Shown here piece after piece: positions 53,126-63,736 of a DNA stretch of 64,000 bases. Positions within the stretch are counted from its first letter, which is position 1, and each line of letters begins with the position of its first letter. The position numbers and the translations under genes were made by a program. Where the stretch lies: contig NZ_FONL01000001.1 in NCBI RefSeq assembly GCF_900112895.1, forward strand, positions 1 through 64,000, written 5' to 3'. The notes beneath the pieces were generated by a model, which saw only the letters and a program-made list of their open reading frames with translations, did no database searches and was not told where the DNA came from. Origin of the DNA: Succiniclasticum ruminis DSM 9236. Lineage in GTDB: Bacteria; Bacillota; Negativicutes; Acidaminococcales; Acidaminococcaceae.

Positions 53126-53983
53126 CTATTTCAGCCCCTTCCTGCGTTTCACTTCCGCCAGCAGCAGTTTCGCATCGGTGATCTCATGCGGCAGGCGAAG
53201 GCCTTTCGCCCGCAGCGCATCTGCCAGCTTATAGACTTCGGGAACGTCCATCCCCACCTCCAGCAACCGGTTCTTTTCTTTCAGAAATATTTCTCCCGGT
53301 CTGCCGTCAAGAATAATCTGTCCCTTATTGATCACCAGCAGCCGTTTGGCATATTTCGCCGCGTCTTCCATGCTGTGGGTCACCATGATGATAGCGATGC
53401 CCCGCTTTTTGTATAGTGCCATGATTTCCGCAAAAACAGCCCTGCGGGAACCCGGATCCAGTCCGGCTGAGGGTTCGTCCAGAATCAGGTAGTCCGGATT
53501 CATCGCCACTACCCCCGCGATGGCGACACGCCGCATCTGTCCGCCGGACAGGGAAAAAGGCGAGCGATGGGCATAGGTTTCAAAATCCAGGCCGACAAAC
53601 TTCATGGCTTCTTTAACACGGGCATCCATTTCGTCGTTGTCCAGTCCCAGATTCCGGGGACCAAAAGCAACGTCTTCGTACACAGTCTCCGCAAATAACT
53701 GGTGTTCCGGATATTGGAACACCATGCCGATGCGGCCCCGCGCCTGCTTGGCTTCCTGCGTTTTGCCGGACAGGTCAGTGCCGTCCAGCGATGCCGTCCC
53801 TTTTAAGGGATGCAGCAGGCCGTTCAAATTTTGTACCAATGTGGATTTGCCGCTGCCGGTGTGCCCGATGACGGCTACAAATTCACCTTTATCAATTTCG
53901 AGGGAAACATCCTTCAGCGCTTCCTTTTCATAAGGTGTCCCCGGCATATATACATAAGAGACATGTTCCAGTTTAATTGACAC
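53126..53983 (-). CDS. ecfA2: ECF transporter ATPase EcfA2
   Basis: The 285-residue ABC ATPase has Walker A GHTGSGKSTLVQNL, Q-loop FQYPEHQLF, signature SLSGGQMRRVAIAG, and Walker B LILDEPSAGLDP. It forms the heterodimer with EcfA1 at the inner membrane. A 106-base gap separates it from ecfA1. Confidence 0.94.
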   Translation of the reverse strand: MSIKLEHVSYVYMPGTPYEKEALKDVSLEIDKGEFVAVIGHTGSGKSTLVQNLNGLLHPLKGTASLDGTDLSGKTQEAKQARGRIGMVFQYPEHQLFAETVYEDVAFGPRNLGLDNDEMDARVKEAMKFVGLDFETYAHRSPFSLSGGQMRRVAIAGVVAMNPDYLILDEPSAGLDPGSRRAVFAEIMALYKKRGIAIIMVTHSMEDAAKYAKRLLVINKGQIILDGRPGEIFLKEKNRLLEVGMDVPEVYKLADALRAKGLRLPHEITDAKLLLAEVKRRKGLK

Positions 53984-54089
53984 GATAACCGTTCCTTACT
54001 GCTTACCTGTATTTTTCAATCAGCACAAGCTGCTTGCCTTCATTGTATAAACTAAATCGCTACCCCAATAATGCGTTAATCGCTAAATT

Positions 54090-54920
54090 TCACGCAAGAG
54101 CCGCAGCCAGTTCTTCGTTGGTAATAATACCAGGGGGCAGCTTCGCGCCGCTTTTGCGAAGTTCAAAAGCAAATTTTGCGGCCAGGGGAGCTTCCAACCC
54201 CAGTTTTTCCAGCTCATCCACCTGCGAGAACACTTCTTTTGGGGTTCCCTGGAATTCAACCTTTCCTTTACTCATCACGATGACACGGTCAGCCAGCAAA
54301 GCCTCTGTCATAAAATGCGTAATATAAACTACAGTGATACGCTTTTCCCTGTTCAGTTTACGCATCGTGTTAAGAATCTCTTTCCGGCCTTTCGGATCCA
54401 GCATAGCCGTAGGTTCATCCAAAACAATGCAGTTAGAACCCAACGCCAGGGTTCCGGCGATGGCTACCCGCTGCTTCTGGCCACCTGACAAAAGGTGCGG
54501 GGCGTGCTCACGGTAATCCAGCATATCCACCGCCCGCAAGGCATCTTCCACTCTTTTCTTCAGTTCCTCCGTGGGAACGCCGATATTTTCCGGTCCGAAA
54601 GCCACGTCTTCTTCCACTATGGCCGCCACGATCTGGTTGTCCGGATTCTGGAACACCATGCCAGTGTCCTGACGGATCCGCCACAAATTGTTTTCATCCA
54701 GCGTGTCCAGCCCATGGACTTTCACACTGCCCTCCGTAGGAAGAAGCAATGCGTTGAAATGACGGGCCAGCGTGCTTTTTCCGCTTCCGTTGGCGCCGAT
54801 AACCGCCACAAATTCTCCCGGCCGGATTTGAATCTCAATTCCGTCCAGCGCCGTGACCTGATTATTATCAGCGTCTATATAAACATGTTTAAGCCCCTGG
54901 GTTTCAATTACCGGCTCCAT
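54090..54920 (-). CDS. ecfA1: ECF transporter ATPase EcfA1
   Basis: The 276-residue ABC ATPase has Walker A GANGSGKSTLARHF, Q-loop FQNPDNQIV, signature LLSGGQKQRVAIAG and Walker B IVLDEPTAMLDP. It is first in the ecfA1-ecfA2-ecfT-truA series and has its own promoter after the rplQ terminators. Confidence 0.94.
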   Translation of the reverse strand: MEPVIETQGLKHVYIDADNNQVTALDGIEIQIRPGEFVAVIGANGSGKSTLARHFNALLLPTEGSVKVHGLDTLDENNLWRIRQDTGMVFQNPDNQIVAAIVEEDVAFGPENIGVPTEELKKRVEDALRAVDMLDYREHAPHLLSGGQKQRVAIAGTLALGSNCIVLDEPTAMLDPKGRKEILNTMRKLNREKRITVVYITHFMTEALLADRVIVMSKGKVEFQGTPKEVFSQVDELEKLGLEAPLAAKFAFELRKSGAKLPPGIITNEELAAALA

Positions 54921-55022
54921 AGTTCCCCCTGATATCGTAACAGAATATCCTTCCTATAAGACAGTATTTCATTTAGTTATAACCCTGTATACGGACAGGT
55001 TTCTTCTATAATAAACACGTAT

Positions 55023-55051
55023 ATTATAACTTTACTCCCGACAATCGTCAA
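55023..55051 (-). promoter_or_regulatory. Sigma-A promoter of the ecf operon
   Basis: TTGACG and TATAAT are 17 bases apart on the minus strand, about 100 bases before ecfA1. This explains the 335-base gap together with two terminators. Confidence 0.85.
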
Positions 55052-55128
55052 CCCGATTTGTCGTATGAGTTAACAAATTTATTTCATGTAAGGGAAGAGA
55101 ATTCTCATAGCTCAAAAATCAACCATTA

Positions 55129-55161
55129 TAAAAAGCGCTGCAACCGGTAAGGCGTTGCAGC
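55129..55161 (-). terminator. Second terminator after rplQ
   Basis: GCTGCAAC pairs with GTTGCAGC, and GCTTTTTAT follows on the minus strand. Confidence 0.8.
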
Positions 55162-55196
55162 ACTTTCTTTGCGAAGATTTTTCCATTACTAATAAT

Positions 55197-55231
55197 AAAA
55201 ACTGCTTACCTTATTTCAGATAAGCAGTTTT
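55197..55231 (-). terminator. First terminator after rplQ
   Basis: AAAACTGCTTA pairs perfectly with TAAGCAGTTTT, followed by a T-rich run on the minus strand. Two tandem terminators end the long ribosomal operon. Confidence 0.88.
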
Positions 55232-55255
55232 CTATTGAATTATCTCTTCCGAATC

Positions 55256-55594
55256 TTACAGAAGTTCAATAATCGCCATTTCGGCTGCGTCGCCGCGACG
55301 AGGACCAACCCGGTAGATACGGGTGAAGCCGCCCTGTCTTTCCTTGTATTTCGGAGCCAGTTCGTCAAACAGTTTTCTGGTAGCGGTTTCGTCTACCAAA
55401 GTGGCCAGCACCTGACGGCGTGCATGTAAGTCACCAACTTTAGCCAGGGTAATCAGCTTTGCCACATTCTTGCTGGTCTCTTTTGCTTTTGTGATGGTGG
55501 TCTCAATTCTGCCATTCATGATTAAGGCGCTGGACAGACTGCGGAACAGAGCTTTACGGTTACCGGACGCGCGGTTTAATTTTCTGTATGCCAT
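55256..55594 (-). CDS. rplQ: 50S ribosomal protein L17
   Basis: The 112-residue protein has [19 protein letters not shown] at the N-terminus and [21 protein letters not shown] at the end (split to show key residues), as in bacterial L17. It is the last gene of the alpha operon, 15 bases after rpoA. Confidence 0.97.
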   Translation of the reverse strand: MAYRKLNRASGNRKALFRSLSSALIMNGRIETTITKAKETSKNVAKLITLAKVGDLHARRQVLATLVDETATRKLFDELAPKYKERQGGFTRIYRVGPRRGDAAEMAIIELL

Positions 55595-55609
55595 TTTCCG
55601 TCCCCCTTA

Positions 55610-56596
55610 TTATTCTTGATCGTCCTTACGCAAGGACAGTTGTAAATCAACTAACTTTTTAATAATTTCTTCTAAAGACTTGGTACCCAGGTTACGGACC
55701 TTCTTCAAATCGTCTTCCGATTTGTTGATCAGGTCACCTACTGTATTGATACCGGCACGGCGCAGGCAGTTGTTGCTGCGCACAGACAAATCCATTTCTT
55801 CAATCGACATGGACAGTTTCGGATCCGGTTGTGCAACTTCCGGATCATTCGCCGCCGGTTCTGCAACCGGAACAGATTTCTGTTCAACAACTGTGCCGTT
55901 TTGGAAGAGATTCAGATAATCAATCAAAATCCCTGACGCACGGCTGATGGCATCTTCCGGATTGATGCTGCCATCGGTCCATACTTCCAGTGTCAGTTTG
56001 TCATAATCAGTCACGTTGCCTACACGGGTATCGGTCACGCCGAATTTGACGCGGGTAATCGGGGAATAGATGCTGTCGACGGGAATCCAGCCGATCCCCA
56101 TATCATCCCTTTTATTTTTATCACCGGGAACATACCCCCTGCCAAAATCGACATAGATATCGATTTTCAGGCTGGCGTCTTTATCCAGTGTCGCAATATG
56201 CAATTCGGGATTCAGGATTTCAACATCACTGTCGGGTTCAATGTCTGCAGCCGTAATTTCCTGTTCGCCTGCCACATCGATGTGCAGAATCTTCATCTCA
56301 TTTTCCGGAGAATGCAGCTTCATGCAAAGCCCTTTGATGTTCAGGATGATGTCCGCTACGTCCTCCCGGATACCGGGAATCGTTGTAAACTCGTGCAGTA
56401 CCTTCGTCCCCTCACCATATTCGATCATAACGCCGATTACTGCCGCCCCTTTCAGGGAAGATAACAGAACCCGGCGCAAGCTGTTCCCTAACGTAATACC
56501 GTAGCCACGTTCCAAAGGCTCCCATACAAACTTACCATAGCGTCTGTCTTCAGAAACCTCAGATGTAACCAATTTCGGGTCAATAATATCAATCAT
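55610..56596 (-). CDS. rpoA: DNA-directed RNA polymerase alpha subunit
   Basis: The 328-residue subunit has the dimerisation domain (GYGITLGNSLRRVLLSSL, about residue 35) and a C-terminal helix-hairpin-helix domain for UP elements and activators (RSNNCLRRAGINTVGDLI). The ATG at 56596 has AAGGAGG 8 bases upstream; an in-frame ATG 42 bases earlier is not used. Confidence 0.97.
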   Translation of the reverse strand: MIDIIDPKLVTSEVSEDRRYGKFVWEPLERGYGITLGNSLRRVLLSSLKGAAVIGVMIEYGEGTKVLHEFTTIPGIREDVADIILNIKGLCMKLHSPENEMKILHIDVAGEQEITAADIEPDSDVEILNPELHIATLDKDASLKIDIYVDFGRGYVPGDKNKRDDMGIGWIPVDSIYSPITRVKFGVTDTRVGNVTDYDKLTLEVWTDGSINPEDAISRASGILIDYLNLFQNGTVVEQKSVPVAEPAANDPEVAQPDPKLSMSIEEMDLSVRSNNCLRRAGINTVGDLINKSEDDLKKVRNLGTKSLEEIIKKLVDLQLSLRKDDQE

Positions 56597-56665
56597 GCGG
56601 AAAGCCTCCTTCTCTCGCGTATTACCACAATACGCCAACTGGTTGGTGGCAAAAGATGCTCATCA

Positions 56666-57259
56666 TTACTTGGAGTACAGTTCGACGATGGACTGTTCCA
56701 CTACCGGAACATCAATTTCCTCACGAGTCGGGAAACGGTCAACTTTTGCGCATAATGCTTCAGCGTTCACAACAAGCCAGGCCGGAGCGGTAACAGCGGC
56801 CAGCTTTTCGTTCATGCCTTTGAAATAAGCCTTGCTGCGGCTGTTCTCGATTACAGAGATTTCATTGCCTGCTTTAATCAGCGCAGAAGGAATATCAACC
56901 CGTTTGCCGTTTACGGCGATATGGCCGTGGGTAACAAGCTGACGGGCCTGGCGGCGGGTCGTTGCCAGTCCCATACGGTATACTACGTTGTCCAGCCTTC
57001 TTTCCAGTAACAGCAACAGGTTTTCACCGGTGATGCCGGGCATCTTTTTCGCTTTTTCGTAGTACAGGCGGAACTGTTTTTCCAGTACGCCGTAAATGAA
57101 TTTAGCTTTCTGTTTTTCTTTTAACTGGGCGCCATATTCGCTCACTTTACGGTTCGCATGATGGGGCTGACGGAAAGAACTTTTGGCCAGGCCGACAACA
57201 GCGGGTTCCAGACCCAGCGAACGGCAGCGTTTCAGAGCAGGTACTCTATCAATTGCCAT
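56666..57259 (-). CDS. rpsD: 30S ribosomal protein S4
   Basis: The 197-residue primary-binding protein contains the S4 RNA-binding domain ([35 protein letters not shown]). No N-terminal zinc cysteines are seen. It lies 25 bases after rpsK. Confidence 0.97.
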   Translation of the reverse strand: MAIDRVPALKRCRSLGLEPAVVGLAKSSFRQPHHANRKVSEYGAQLKEKQKAKFIYGVLEKQFRLYYEKAKKMPGITGENLLLLLERRLDNVVYRMGLATTRRQARQLVTHGHIAVNGKRVDIPSALIKAGNEISVIENSRSKAYFKGMNEKLAAVTAPAWLVVNAEALCAKVDRFPTREEIDVPVVEQSIVELYSK

Positions 57260-57284
57260 CTGTGTTTTACACCTCCTGCAGTAA

Positions 57285-57677
57285 TTATACTCTACGACGT
57301 TTCGGCGGGCGGCAGCCGTTATGCGGAATCGGAGTTACGTCTTTAATGGAGTTAACTTCGAGACCGGTAGCCTGTAAAGCGCGGATTGCAGCTTCACGGC
57401 CGGCGCCGGGGCCTTTAACATATACTTCAACGGTTTTCATGCCATGTTCCATTGCGGCTTTGGTAGCTGTTTCAGCTGCCATCTGCGCCGCAAAGGGCGT
57501 GCTTTTGCGACTGCCGCGGAAGCCCATTTCGCCGGCAGAAGCCCAGCTGATTACGTTGCCGTTCAAATCAGTAATCGTAACCAGCGTGTTGTTAAAAGTG
57601 GATTTAATATGCGCAGCGCCGGCAACGACGTTTTTGCTTACTTTCTTTTTGTTGCGAACTACTTTTTTTCCTGCCAC
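57285..57677 (-). CDS. rpsK: 30S ribosomal protein S11
   Basis: The 130-residue protein has [36 protein letters not shown] and ends [14 protein letters not shown], the universal S11 tail. Confidence 0.98.
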   Translation of the reverse strand: MAGKKVVRNKKKVSKNVVAGAAHIKSTFNNTLVTITDLNGNVISWASAGEMGFRGSRKSTPFAAQMAAETATKAAMEHGMKTVEVYVKGPGAGREAAIRALQATGLEVNSIKDVTPIPHNGCRPPKRRRV

Positions 57678-57701
57678 TTCTTTTTTACCCTCCTCTACTG
57701 A

Positions 57702-58064
57702 TTACTTCTTACCCTGACCCTTTTTGGGACCCTTGCGGGTACGGGCGTTGTTTTTGGTATTCTGACCGCGTACGGGCAGACCAGCGCGATGTCTTCTGCC
57801 ACGGTAGCTGCCAATTTCTACCAGACGTTTGATGTTGAGGGATTCCTCACGACGGAGGTCGCCTTCCACCTTGTAATCTCTGTCCACAACTTCACGAATT
57901 TTAGCAACTTCACTTTCGGTCAGGTCGCGGACACGGGTATCGGGGTTGATACCGGTCTTTGCCAGGATCTCACGGGATAAGGTAAGACCGATACCGAAAA
58001 TATAGGGCAACGCGTATTCTACACGCTTATCATTCGGTAAATCGACACCAGCAATACGTGCCAT
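57702..58064 (-). CDS. rpsM: 30S ribosomal protein S13
   Basis: The 120-residue protein begins [19 protein letters not shown] and ends with the basic [16 protein letters not shown] tail that contacts tRNA. It follows rpmJ by 17 bases. Confidence 0.98.
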   Translation of the reverse strand: MARIAGVDLPNDKRVEYALPYIFGIGLTLSREILAKTGINPDTRVRDLTESEVAKIREVVDRDYKVEGDLRREESLNIKRLVEIGSYRGRRHRAGLPVRGQNTKNNARTRKGPKKGQGKK

Positions 58065-58081
58065 TCAAGTGTACCTCCTTC

Positions 58082-58195
58082 TTAACCTTGTCTTTGTTTA
58101 TGTTTAGGATTTTCGCAAATAACCATAACGCGGCCTTTGCGTTTGATAATTTTGCATTTTTCGCAAATACGTTTTACAGACGGTCTGACTTTCAT
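58082..58195 (-). CDS. rpmJ: 50S ribosomal protein L36
   Basis: The 37-residue protein reads [17 protein letters not shown] and then [20 protein letters not shown], with the zinc ligands C-x2-C, C and H of the C+ form. A GGAGG site precedes the ATG. It is too short for many gene finders but is clear between infA and rpsM. Confidence 0.97.
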   Translation of the reverse strand: MKVRPSVKRICEKCKIIKRKGRVMVICENPKHKQRQG

Positions 58196-58223
58196 TTTCT
58201 ACCTCCTCAGTGTCTGTGCCGGT

Positions 58224-58442
58224 TTATTTATACCGGTAGGTAATTCTTCCACGGTTCAAATCATAAGGTGTCAGTTCCACTGTCACTCTGTCGCCGGGTA
58301 AAATTTTGATGAAGTTCATACGGATCTTGCCCGAAATATGCGCCAGTATCTCATGATTATTCTGTAATTTTACCTTGAACATAGCGTTGGGAAGCGATTC
58401 CAAAATCGTGCCTTCCACTTCGATTACATCCTGCTTTGACAC
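58224..58442 (-). CDS. infA: Translation initiation factor IF-1
   Basis: The 72-residue OB-fold protein ([27 protein letters not shown] end) binds the 30S A site. It follows adk by 6 bases; the methionine aminopeptidase gene often found here is absent. Confidence 0.98.
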   Translation of the reverse strand: MSKQDVIEVEGTILESLPNAMFKVKLQNNHEILAHISGKIRMNFIKILPGDRVTVELTPYDLNRGRITYRYK

Positions 58443-58448
58443 AGATCC

Positions 58449-59105
58449 TTACCTCCCTGCCCGCTTTTCAAGGCTTGCCTTTACATCGGCATAAACTTTG
58501 TCGATAGCCTGCGTTCCGTCAATTTCCAGATAAACGCCCTGCTTCTTATAGTATTCGATCAGGGGTTCCGTCTGGGAATGATATGCCTTCAGGCGGTTTT
58601 TAACAGTCTCTTCTTTATCATCGTCACGCTGATAAAGGCTGCCGCTGCATTTATCGCAGACACCATCCACTTTCGTGGGATTGAAGGAAACATGGTAGGT
58701 TGCGCCGCAGGCCTTGCAGATGCGCCGCCCCGTTACACGGGCTACCAGTTCGCCATCCGGTACGACAATATTTACTACGCCGGTCAGTTTGATCCCAAGA
58801 TCGTTCAGGATACCATCCAGTGCAACAGCCTGTTCTTCCGTACGGGGAAACCCGTCTAAAATGAAACCTTTTGCACATTCCGGTTTAGACAAACCTTCCC
58901 GTACAATTCCGATTGTTACAACATCCGGTACCAGTCCGCCGGCATCCATGTATCTTTTTGCTTCTTTGCCCAGCTCCGTGCCCTGCTTTACAGCAGCCCG
59001 GAACATATCCCCGGTAGAAATGTGGGGAATTTTATACGAATCGACAAGCTTTTCAGCCTGAGTACCTTTTCCGGCACCAGGAGGTCCCATTAAAAGAATG
59101 TACAT
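58449..59105 (-). CDS. adk: Adenylate kinase
   Basis: The 218-residue long-form enzyme balances ATP, ADP and AMP. It has P-loop [27 protein letters not shown], and a lid with four cysteines (CKAC...CDKC) that bind structural zinc. It lies 14 bases after secY. Confidence 0.97.
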   Translation of the reverse strand: MYILLMGPPGAGKGTQAEKLVDSYKIPHISTGDMFRAAVKQGTELGKEAKRYMDAGGLVPDVVTIGIVREGLSKPECAKGFILDGFPRTEEQAVALDGILNDLGIKLTGVVNIVVPDGELVARVTGRRICKACGATYHVSFNPTKVDGVCDKCSGSLYQRDDDKEETVKNRLKAYHSQTEPLIEYYKKQGVYLEIDGTQAIDKVYADVKASLEKRAGR

Positions 59106-59119
59106 CTGTTCATCCTCCT

Positions 59120-60376
59120 TTACTTCATAAAGCCCTGGTAATGACGTACCAAAGCCAACGACTCAATCTGTTTCATTGTATCCAATGCGACACCGACGAC
59201 GATCAGCAGGGATGTGCCGCCGATGTAAATACCCTCGATACCGGTCAGGTACACGATAATATGCGGCATCATGGCTATCAGGGCCAGGAATATGGCGCCG
59301 GACAGAGTAATGCGCGTCATAACGTTATCCAGATAATCGGTAGTCGGTTTACCGGGCCGCAGCCCGGGGATAAACCCGCCCATCTTCTTGATATTTTCGC
59401 TCATGTTCTTGATATCCAGCGTTACCGCGGTATAGAAGAACGTGAAGAATATAATCAGGATGATATACAATGCAGTTTGCAGCGGCGTGCCCCAAGCAAA
59501 ATACCCTGCAATTTTCTGTACCCAGGGTACTTTCACAAACTGTCCGATCGTAGCCGGAAGCATCAGGAGAGACGAAGCGAAGATAATGGGGATTACGCCT
59601 GCCTGGTTTACCTTTAAAGGAATGTAACTGCTGTGACCACCATACATCTTACGACCCACGATACGTTTCGAATACTGCACGGGAATCTTGCGGACGCCCT
59701 GGGAAATCGCAACAACGAAAACGACCATGGCCAGTGCAATGAGCAGGAACAGGATAACATTCAGGATGTTAATCGTACCCACATTCAGATATTTCGCCAG
59801 CGTGGAGATTCCGTCCGGAAGGCGGGATACGATACCCGCAAAGATGATCAGGGAGATACCGTTGCCGATACCTTTCTGCGTGATTTCCTCACCGATCCAC
59901 ATCAGCAGGCAGGTACCTGCCGTTAAGGATACGACTATCATCAATACCGAGAACACGTTCGGGTTATTGATGGCGGACCGCAGACCGAAGGCCATACCAA
60001 AGCCCTGGACAGCAGCAAGGACCACTGTAAGGTAACGGGTTACCTTATTGATTTTCTTGTAACCTTCCTGCCCTTCCTTGGACCATTCTTCCAGTGTGGG
60101 AATGACCACTTTCAACAGCTGCAAAATAATGGACGCGTTGATGTATGGGGTAATACTCATTGCAAAAATGGAGAATTTGCTCAGGGCGCCGCCGGAAAAT
60201 AAATCCAGCAGGCCGAACAGATTTCCATTGTTAAATAACTGTTCAATCATCGCGGCGTTGACACCGGGAACCGGGATATGGGTTCCCAGACGGAACACCG
60301 CGAACATCACCAGGGTGAAGATGACTCTCCGCCTCAGTTCAGGGACCCGAAGAACATTAGCTAAAGCAGCTAACAT
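59120..60376 (-). CDS. secY: Preprotein translocase channel SecY
   Basis: The 418-residue channel has ten membrane segments, the plug region after the first ([13 protein letters not shown]), and the cytosolic loop with [13 protein letters not shown]. It works with SecE, SecG and the SecA encoded at 20 kb. It is 2 bases after rplO, indicating coupling. Confidence 0.97.
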   Translation of the reverse strand: MLAALANVLRVPELRRRVIFTLVMFAVFRLGTHIPVPGVNAAMIEQLFNNGNLFGLLDLFSGGALSKFSIFAMSITPYINASIILQLLKVVIPTLEEWSKEGQEGYKKINKVTRYLTVVLAAVQGFGMAFGLRSAINNPNVFSVLMIVVSLTAGTCLLMWIGEEITQKGIGNGISLIIFAGIVSRLPDGISTLAKYLNVGTINILNVILFLLIALAMVVFVVAISQGVRKIPVQYSKRIVGRKMYGGHSSYIPLKVNQAGVIPIIFASSLLMLPATIGQFVKVPWVQKIAGYFAWGTPLQTALYIILIIFFTFFYTAVTLDIKNMSENIKKMGGFIPGLRPGKPTTDYLDNVMTRITLSGAIFLALIAMMPHIIVYLTGIEGIYIGGTSLLIVVGVALDTMKQIESLALVRHYQGFMK

Positions 60377-60378
60377 TA

Positions 60379-60819
60379 TCAGATCACCTCTACTTTTCCG
60401 CCGGCAGCTGTAATCTTCTCTTCAGCAGTCTTGCTGAAGCCGTTTGCCTGTACCGTCAGTTTTTTAGTCAGCTCGCCGCCGCCTAAAATACGCAGTCCGT
60501 CGCGAATGTTCTTGATCAGACCACATTCAATCAGCATTACAGGTTCTACTACAGTACCGTCTTCAAAGCAGTTTAAAGTACCTACGTTAACTTCTACATA
60601 TTCTTTGCCGAACTTGTTATAGAAGCCGCGTTTCGGAAGACGCAGATATAACGGTCTCTGGCCGCCTTCAAATCCCGGGCGTTTTACACCGCCAGAACGG
60701 GACTTCTGACCTTTCTGGCCTTTACCGGAGGTCTTACCCAGACCGGAACCCAGACCACGGCCTACACGGACACGGGCTTTATGGGAGCCCGGCGCGGGAT
60801 GTAATTCATGTAATTCCAT
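60379..60819 (-). CDS. rplO: 50S ribosomal protein L15
   Basis: The 146-residue protein has the Gly-rich N-terminus ([19 protein letters not shown]) and [18 protein letters not shown], as in all bacterial L15. It sits between rpmD and secY. Confidence 0.98.
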   Translation of the reverse strand: MELHELHPAPGSHKARVRVGRGLGSGLGKTSGKGQKGQKSRSGGVKRPGFEGGQRPLYLRLPKRGFYNKFGKEYVEVNVGTLNCFEDGTVVEPVMLIECGLIKNIRDGLRILGGGELTKKLTVQANGFSKTAEEKITAAGGKVEVI

Positions 60820-60838
60820 TGTGCTGCACCTCCTTGTA

Positions 60839-61024
60839 TTAAGCTTCTACTTCTTCAACCTTCACCAGATGTTCCACTTTATGGACCATGCCGCGAATAG
60901 TCGGATTATCTTCCTGCACTACAGAAGTGCCGATTTTTCCTAAACCCAGAGCTCTTACGGTTGCGCGCTGATCTTTTTTATAGCCGATTAAGCTGCGGGT
61001 CAGCGTGATTTTTAATTTTTTCAT
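60839..61024 (-). CDS. rpmD: 50S ribosomal protein L30
   Basis: The 61-residue protein has [19 protein letters not shown] and ends in the short bacterial form. It is 17 bases after rpsE. Confidence 0.96.
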   Translation of the reverse strand: MKKLKITLTRSLIGYKKDQRATVRALGLGKIGTSVVQEDNPTIRGMVHKVEHLVKVEEVEA

Positions 61025-61041
61025 CAGGCTTCCTCCTTAGC

Positions 61042-61560
61042 TTAACCTAAAATTTCCTGCGGGGTCTTGCCGCGCAGCGCTGCAACAGCATTCAGGTTTT
61101 TCAGGGATTTCAAACCTTCCAGTGTTGCGCGTACCATGTTATTGGGGTTGTGGGAACCCTGGCATTTCGTCAGGATGTCATGGATACCAGCCAGTTCCAA
61201 TACGGCACGTACCGGACCGCCGGCAATAACGCCGGTACCTTCGGAAGCCGGACGCAGGAACACGCGGCCTGCACCGTACACACCGATAACTTCATGAGGA
61301 ATGGTATTGCCTTTCATGGTTACTGTAATCAGATTCTTCTTAGCGTCGTCAACGCCTTTCCGGATTGCTTCCGGAACTTCAGCAGCTTTGCCCAGGCCCA
61401 TGCCTACATGGCCTTTTCCATCGCCAACCACAACCAGTGCGGCAAAGGTGAAGCGACGGCCGCCTTTAACAACTTTCGCAACGCGGTTGATGAATACAAC
61501 TTTCTCGGTAAAGCCGTCATCAGGTTTTTCGCGTCTGTCGCGCTTATCAAAATTAGCCAA
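61042..61560 (-). CDS. rpsE: 30S ribosomal protein S5
   Basis: The 172-residue protein has the N-terminal dsRNA-binding fold ([19 protein letters not shown]) and [17 protein letters not shown], and the C-terminal fold with [16 protein letters not shown]. It helps set decoding accuracy. Confidence 0.98.
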   Translation of the reverse strand: MANFDKRDRREKPDDGFTEKVVFINRVAKVVKGGRRFTFAALVVVGDGKGHVGMGLGKAAEVPEAIRKGVDDAKKNLITVTMKGNTIPHEVIGVYGAGRVFLRPASEGTGVIAGGPVRAVLELAGIHDILTKCQGSHNPNNMVRATLEGLKSLKNLNAVAALRGKTPQEILG

Positions 61561-61577
61561 GATACTTCCTCCTTCCG

Positions 61578-61937
61578 TTAGAATTGCAGTCCAGCTTCAC
61601 GAGCTGCTTCTGCTAATGCGGCGATACGACCGTGATACAGGTAGCCGCCGCGGTCAAATACAACTTCTTTTACGCCTTTTGCCATTGCTTTTTCAGCAAT
61701 CGCTTTGCCAACGGCTTTGGCAGCTTCCACGTTGCCGCCGTAGTTTTCAAAGGTTTTTTCTACAGTGCTGGCTGCCGCAATGGTCTCGCCGGTTTCATCA
61801 TTGATGACCTGTGCATAGATGTTGCTCAGGGAACGGTATACGTTCAGGCGAGGTCTTTCAGCAGTGCCAACAACATATCTGCGGGAACGAACATGACGTT
61901 TCTGACGTTTTTCGTTCTTGTTCGGTTTGTTAAACAA
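61578..61937 (-). CDS. rplR: 50S ribosomal protein L18
   Basis: The 119-residue 5S-rRNA-binding protein has [18 protein letters not shown] and ends [19 protein letters not shown] (the universal DRGG...YHGR block). Confidence 0.98.
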   Translation of the reverse strand: MFNKPNKNEKRQKRHVRSRRYVVGTAERPRLNVYRSLSNIYAQVINDETGETIAAASTVEKTFENYGGNVEAAKAVGKAIAEKAMAKGVKEVVFDRGGYLYHGRIAALAEAAREAGLQF

Positions 61938-61958
61938 GAGGTTTCACTCCTTCCTTAA

Positions 61959-62507
61959 TCACTTCTTAGCCTTAGCGCCTGCTTTGCCGACTTTGCGGCG
62001 TACATGTTCGCCTTCATAGCGGATGCCTTTTCCTTTATAAGGTTCAGGCGGACGCAGGTTACGGATATCTGCTGCCACAGCACCGACCATTTCCTTATCC
62101 GCGCCGCTGACAATAATCTTGTTCGGGGACGGTACTTCAAAGGTGATGCCGGCAGGCGGCTCTTTTACAACCGGATGGGAGAAACCCAGTGTGAAATTAA
62201 TGTTATTTCCCTGTTTCGCTGCACGATAGCCAACGCCCTGAATTTCCAGGGTCTTGCTGAAGCCTTTGGTCACACCTTCCACCATGTTGTTGATCAGGGT
62301 ACGGGACAGGCCGTGCATGGCGCGGTTTTCTTTTTCATCATCAGGACGTTCCACGGTAATTACGCCGTTGTCCATGGTGATCTTCATTGACTGGCTGATC
62401 TGGCGCTGCAGTTCGCCTTTGGGGCCTTTTACAGTTACCAGATTGTTTTCAACCGTAACCGTTACGCCAGCGGGAACGGTGATCGGCATTTTACCAATTC
62501 TAGACAC
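61959..62507 (-). CDS. rplF: 50S ribosomal protein L6
   Basis: The 182-residue protein begins [17 protein letters not shown] and ends with [19 protein letters not shown] before a basic tail. It lies near the factor-binding centre. Confidence 0.98.
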   Translation of the reverse strand: MSRIGKMPITVPAGVTVTVENNLVTVKGPKGELQRQISQSMKITMDNGVITVERPDDEKENRAMHGLSRTLINNMVEGVTKGFSKTLEIQGVGYRAAKQGNNINFTLGFSHPVVKEPPAGITFEVPSPNKIIVSGADKEMVGAVAADIRNLRPPEPYKGKGIRYEGEHVRRKVGKAGAKAKK

Positions 62508-62531
62508 TTAAACGGTACCTCCTTTATAGTA

Positions 62532-62930
62532 TTACCAAACGTATGCCAGAACTTCGCCGCCCAGACCAGCTTTGCGGGCCGCTTTGTCGGTCATCAGTCC
62601 CTGAGAGGTGGAGATGATGGCGATACCCAGGCCGCCGAGAACCTTCGGCAGCTGATCTTTCTGGGAATATACGCGCAGGCCAGGCTTGGAAATACGTTTG
62701 AGGCCGGAAATTACTTTTTCACGGTTTGCGCCGTATTTCAGGCTTACTTTGATAACATTCTGTTTGTTATCTTCGATTACTTCAAAATCTTTAATAAACC
62801 CTTCGTCCTTTAAAATCGTGGCAATCGCCTCTTTGATTTTGGAACCGGGGATTTCAACTTTATCATGATGAACCGAGTTTGCGTTACGGATACGGGTAAG
62901 CATATCGGCGATCGGATCAGTCATTACCAT
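62532..62930 (-). CDS. rpsH: 30S ribosomal protein S8
   Basis: The 132-residue protein begins [15 protein letters not shown] and ends [19 protein letters not shown] then GEVLAYVW. Two in-frame ATGs start it; the first is used. S8 often represses the spc operon by binding a site near rplE. Confidence 0.98.
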   Translation of the reverse strand: MVMTDPIADMLTRIRNANSVHHDKVEIPGSKIKEAIATILKDEGFIKDFEVIEDNKQNVIKVSLKYGANREKVISGLKRISKPGLRVYSQKDQLPKVLGGLGIAIISTSQGLMTDKAARKAGLGGEVLAYVW

Positions 62931-62960
62931 TATTCAATGGCCTCCTTTCTTTGATGGTTG

Positions 62961-63146
62961 TTACCAGCTTGCTTTTGTTACGCCGGGAATTTCGCCTTTG
63001 TAGGCATATTCACGGAAGCAGATACGGCACATACCGAACTTACGCAGGTAAGCATGGGGGCGGCCGCAGATTTTGCAGCGGTTGTAATGACGAACTTTAA
63101 ATTTCGGTTCTTTACTCCATTTTTCAATCAGTGCTGTCTTAGCCAA
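62961..63146 (-). CDS. rpsN: 30S ribosomal protein S14, zinc type
   Basis: The 61-residue short form has the zinc pair CKIC...CRIC and ends [11 protein letters not shown]. This is the C+ form used by Firmicutes. Confidence 0.98.
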   Translation of the reverse strand: MAKTALIEKWSKEPKFKVRHYNRCKICGRPHAYLRKFGMCRICFREYAYKGEIPGVTKASW

Positions 63147-63163
63147 AATTCTTTCCTCCTTAC

Positions 63164-63709
63164 TTAAGCTGCGAACGGCATACCCATAAGCCGCAGCAAT
63201 TCGCGGGCTTCTTCGTCGGTCTTGGCAGTAGTCACGATGATGATGTCCATGCCATGAACTTTGTCAACTTTATCATACTCGATTTCCGGGAAAATCAGCT
63301 GTTCTTTCAGACCCAGGGCATAGTTGCCGCGTCCGTCAAAGGAAGTCGCGCTGACACCGCGGAAGTCACGTACCCGGGGCAGTGCTACATTCATCAGTTT
63401 GTCAAGGAAATAATACATACGGTCGCCGCGCAGGGTAACTTTTGCGCCGATCGGCATGCCGGCACGCAGTTTGAAAGCCGCGATAGATTTCTTGGCTTTG
63501 GTGATAACAGGTTTCTGACCGGCGATGGTTACCAGTTCAGAAACTGCAGTTTCCAACGCTTTGGCATTGGCAACCGCTTCGCCGACGCCCATGTTGATGA
63601 TAACTTTTTCAACTTTGGGGATTTCGTTTACATTTTTATATTGGAATTTATCTACAAGTCCTTTTACGACTTCAGATAAATATTTCTCTTGCAGTCTGGT
63701 CTTTGCCAT
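63164..63709 (-). CDS. rplE: 50S ribosomal protein L5
   Basis: The 181-residue 5S-rRNA protein has [19 protein letters not shown] near residue 33 and [20 protein letters not shown] near the C-terminus (adjacent blocks). It lies 27 bases after rplX. Confidence 0.98.
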   Translation of the reverse strand: MAKTRLQEKYLSEVVKGLVDKFQYKNVNEIPKVEKVIINMGVGEAVANAKALETAVSELVTIAGQKPVITKAKKSIAAFKLRAGMPIGAKVTLRGDRMYYFLDKLMNVALPRVRDFRGVSATSFDGRGNYALGLKEQLIFPEIEYDKVDKVHGMDIIIVTTAKTDEEARELLRLMGMPFAA

Positions 63710-63736
63710 TTACAATGTTTCCTCCTTTCCCGGATA

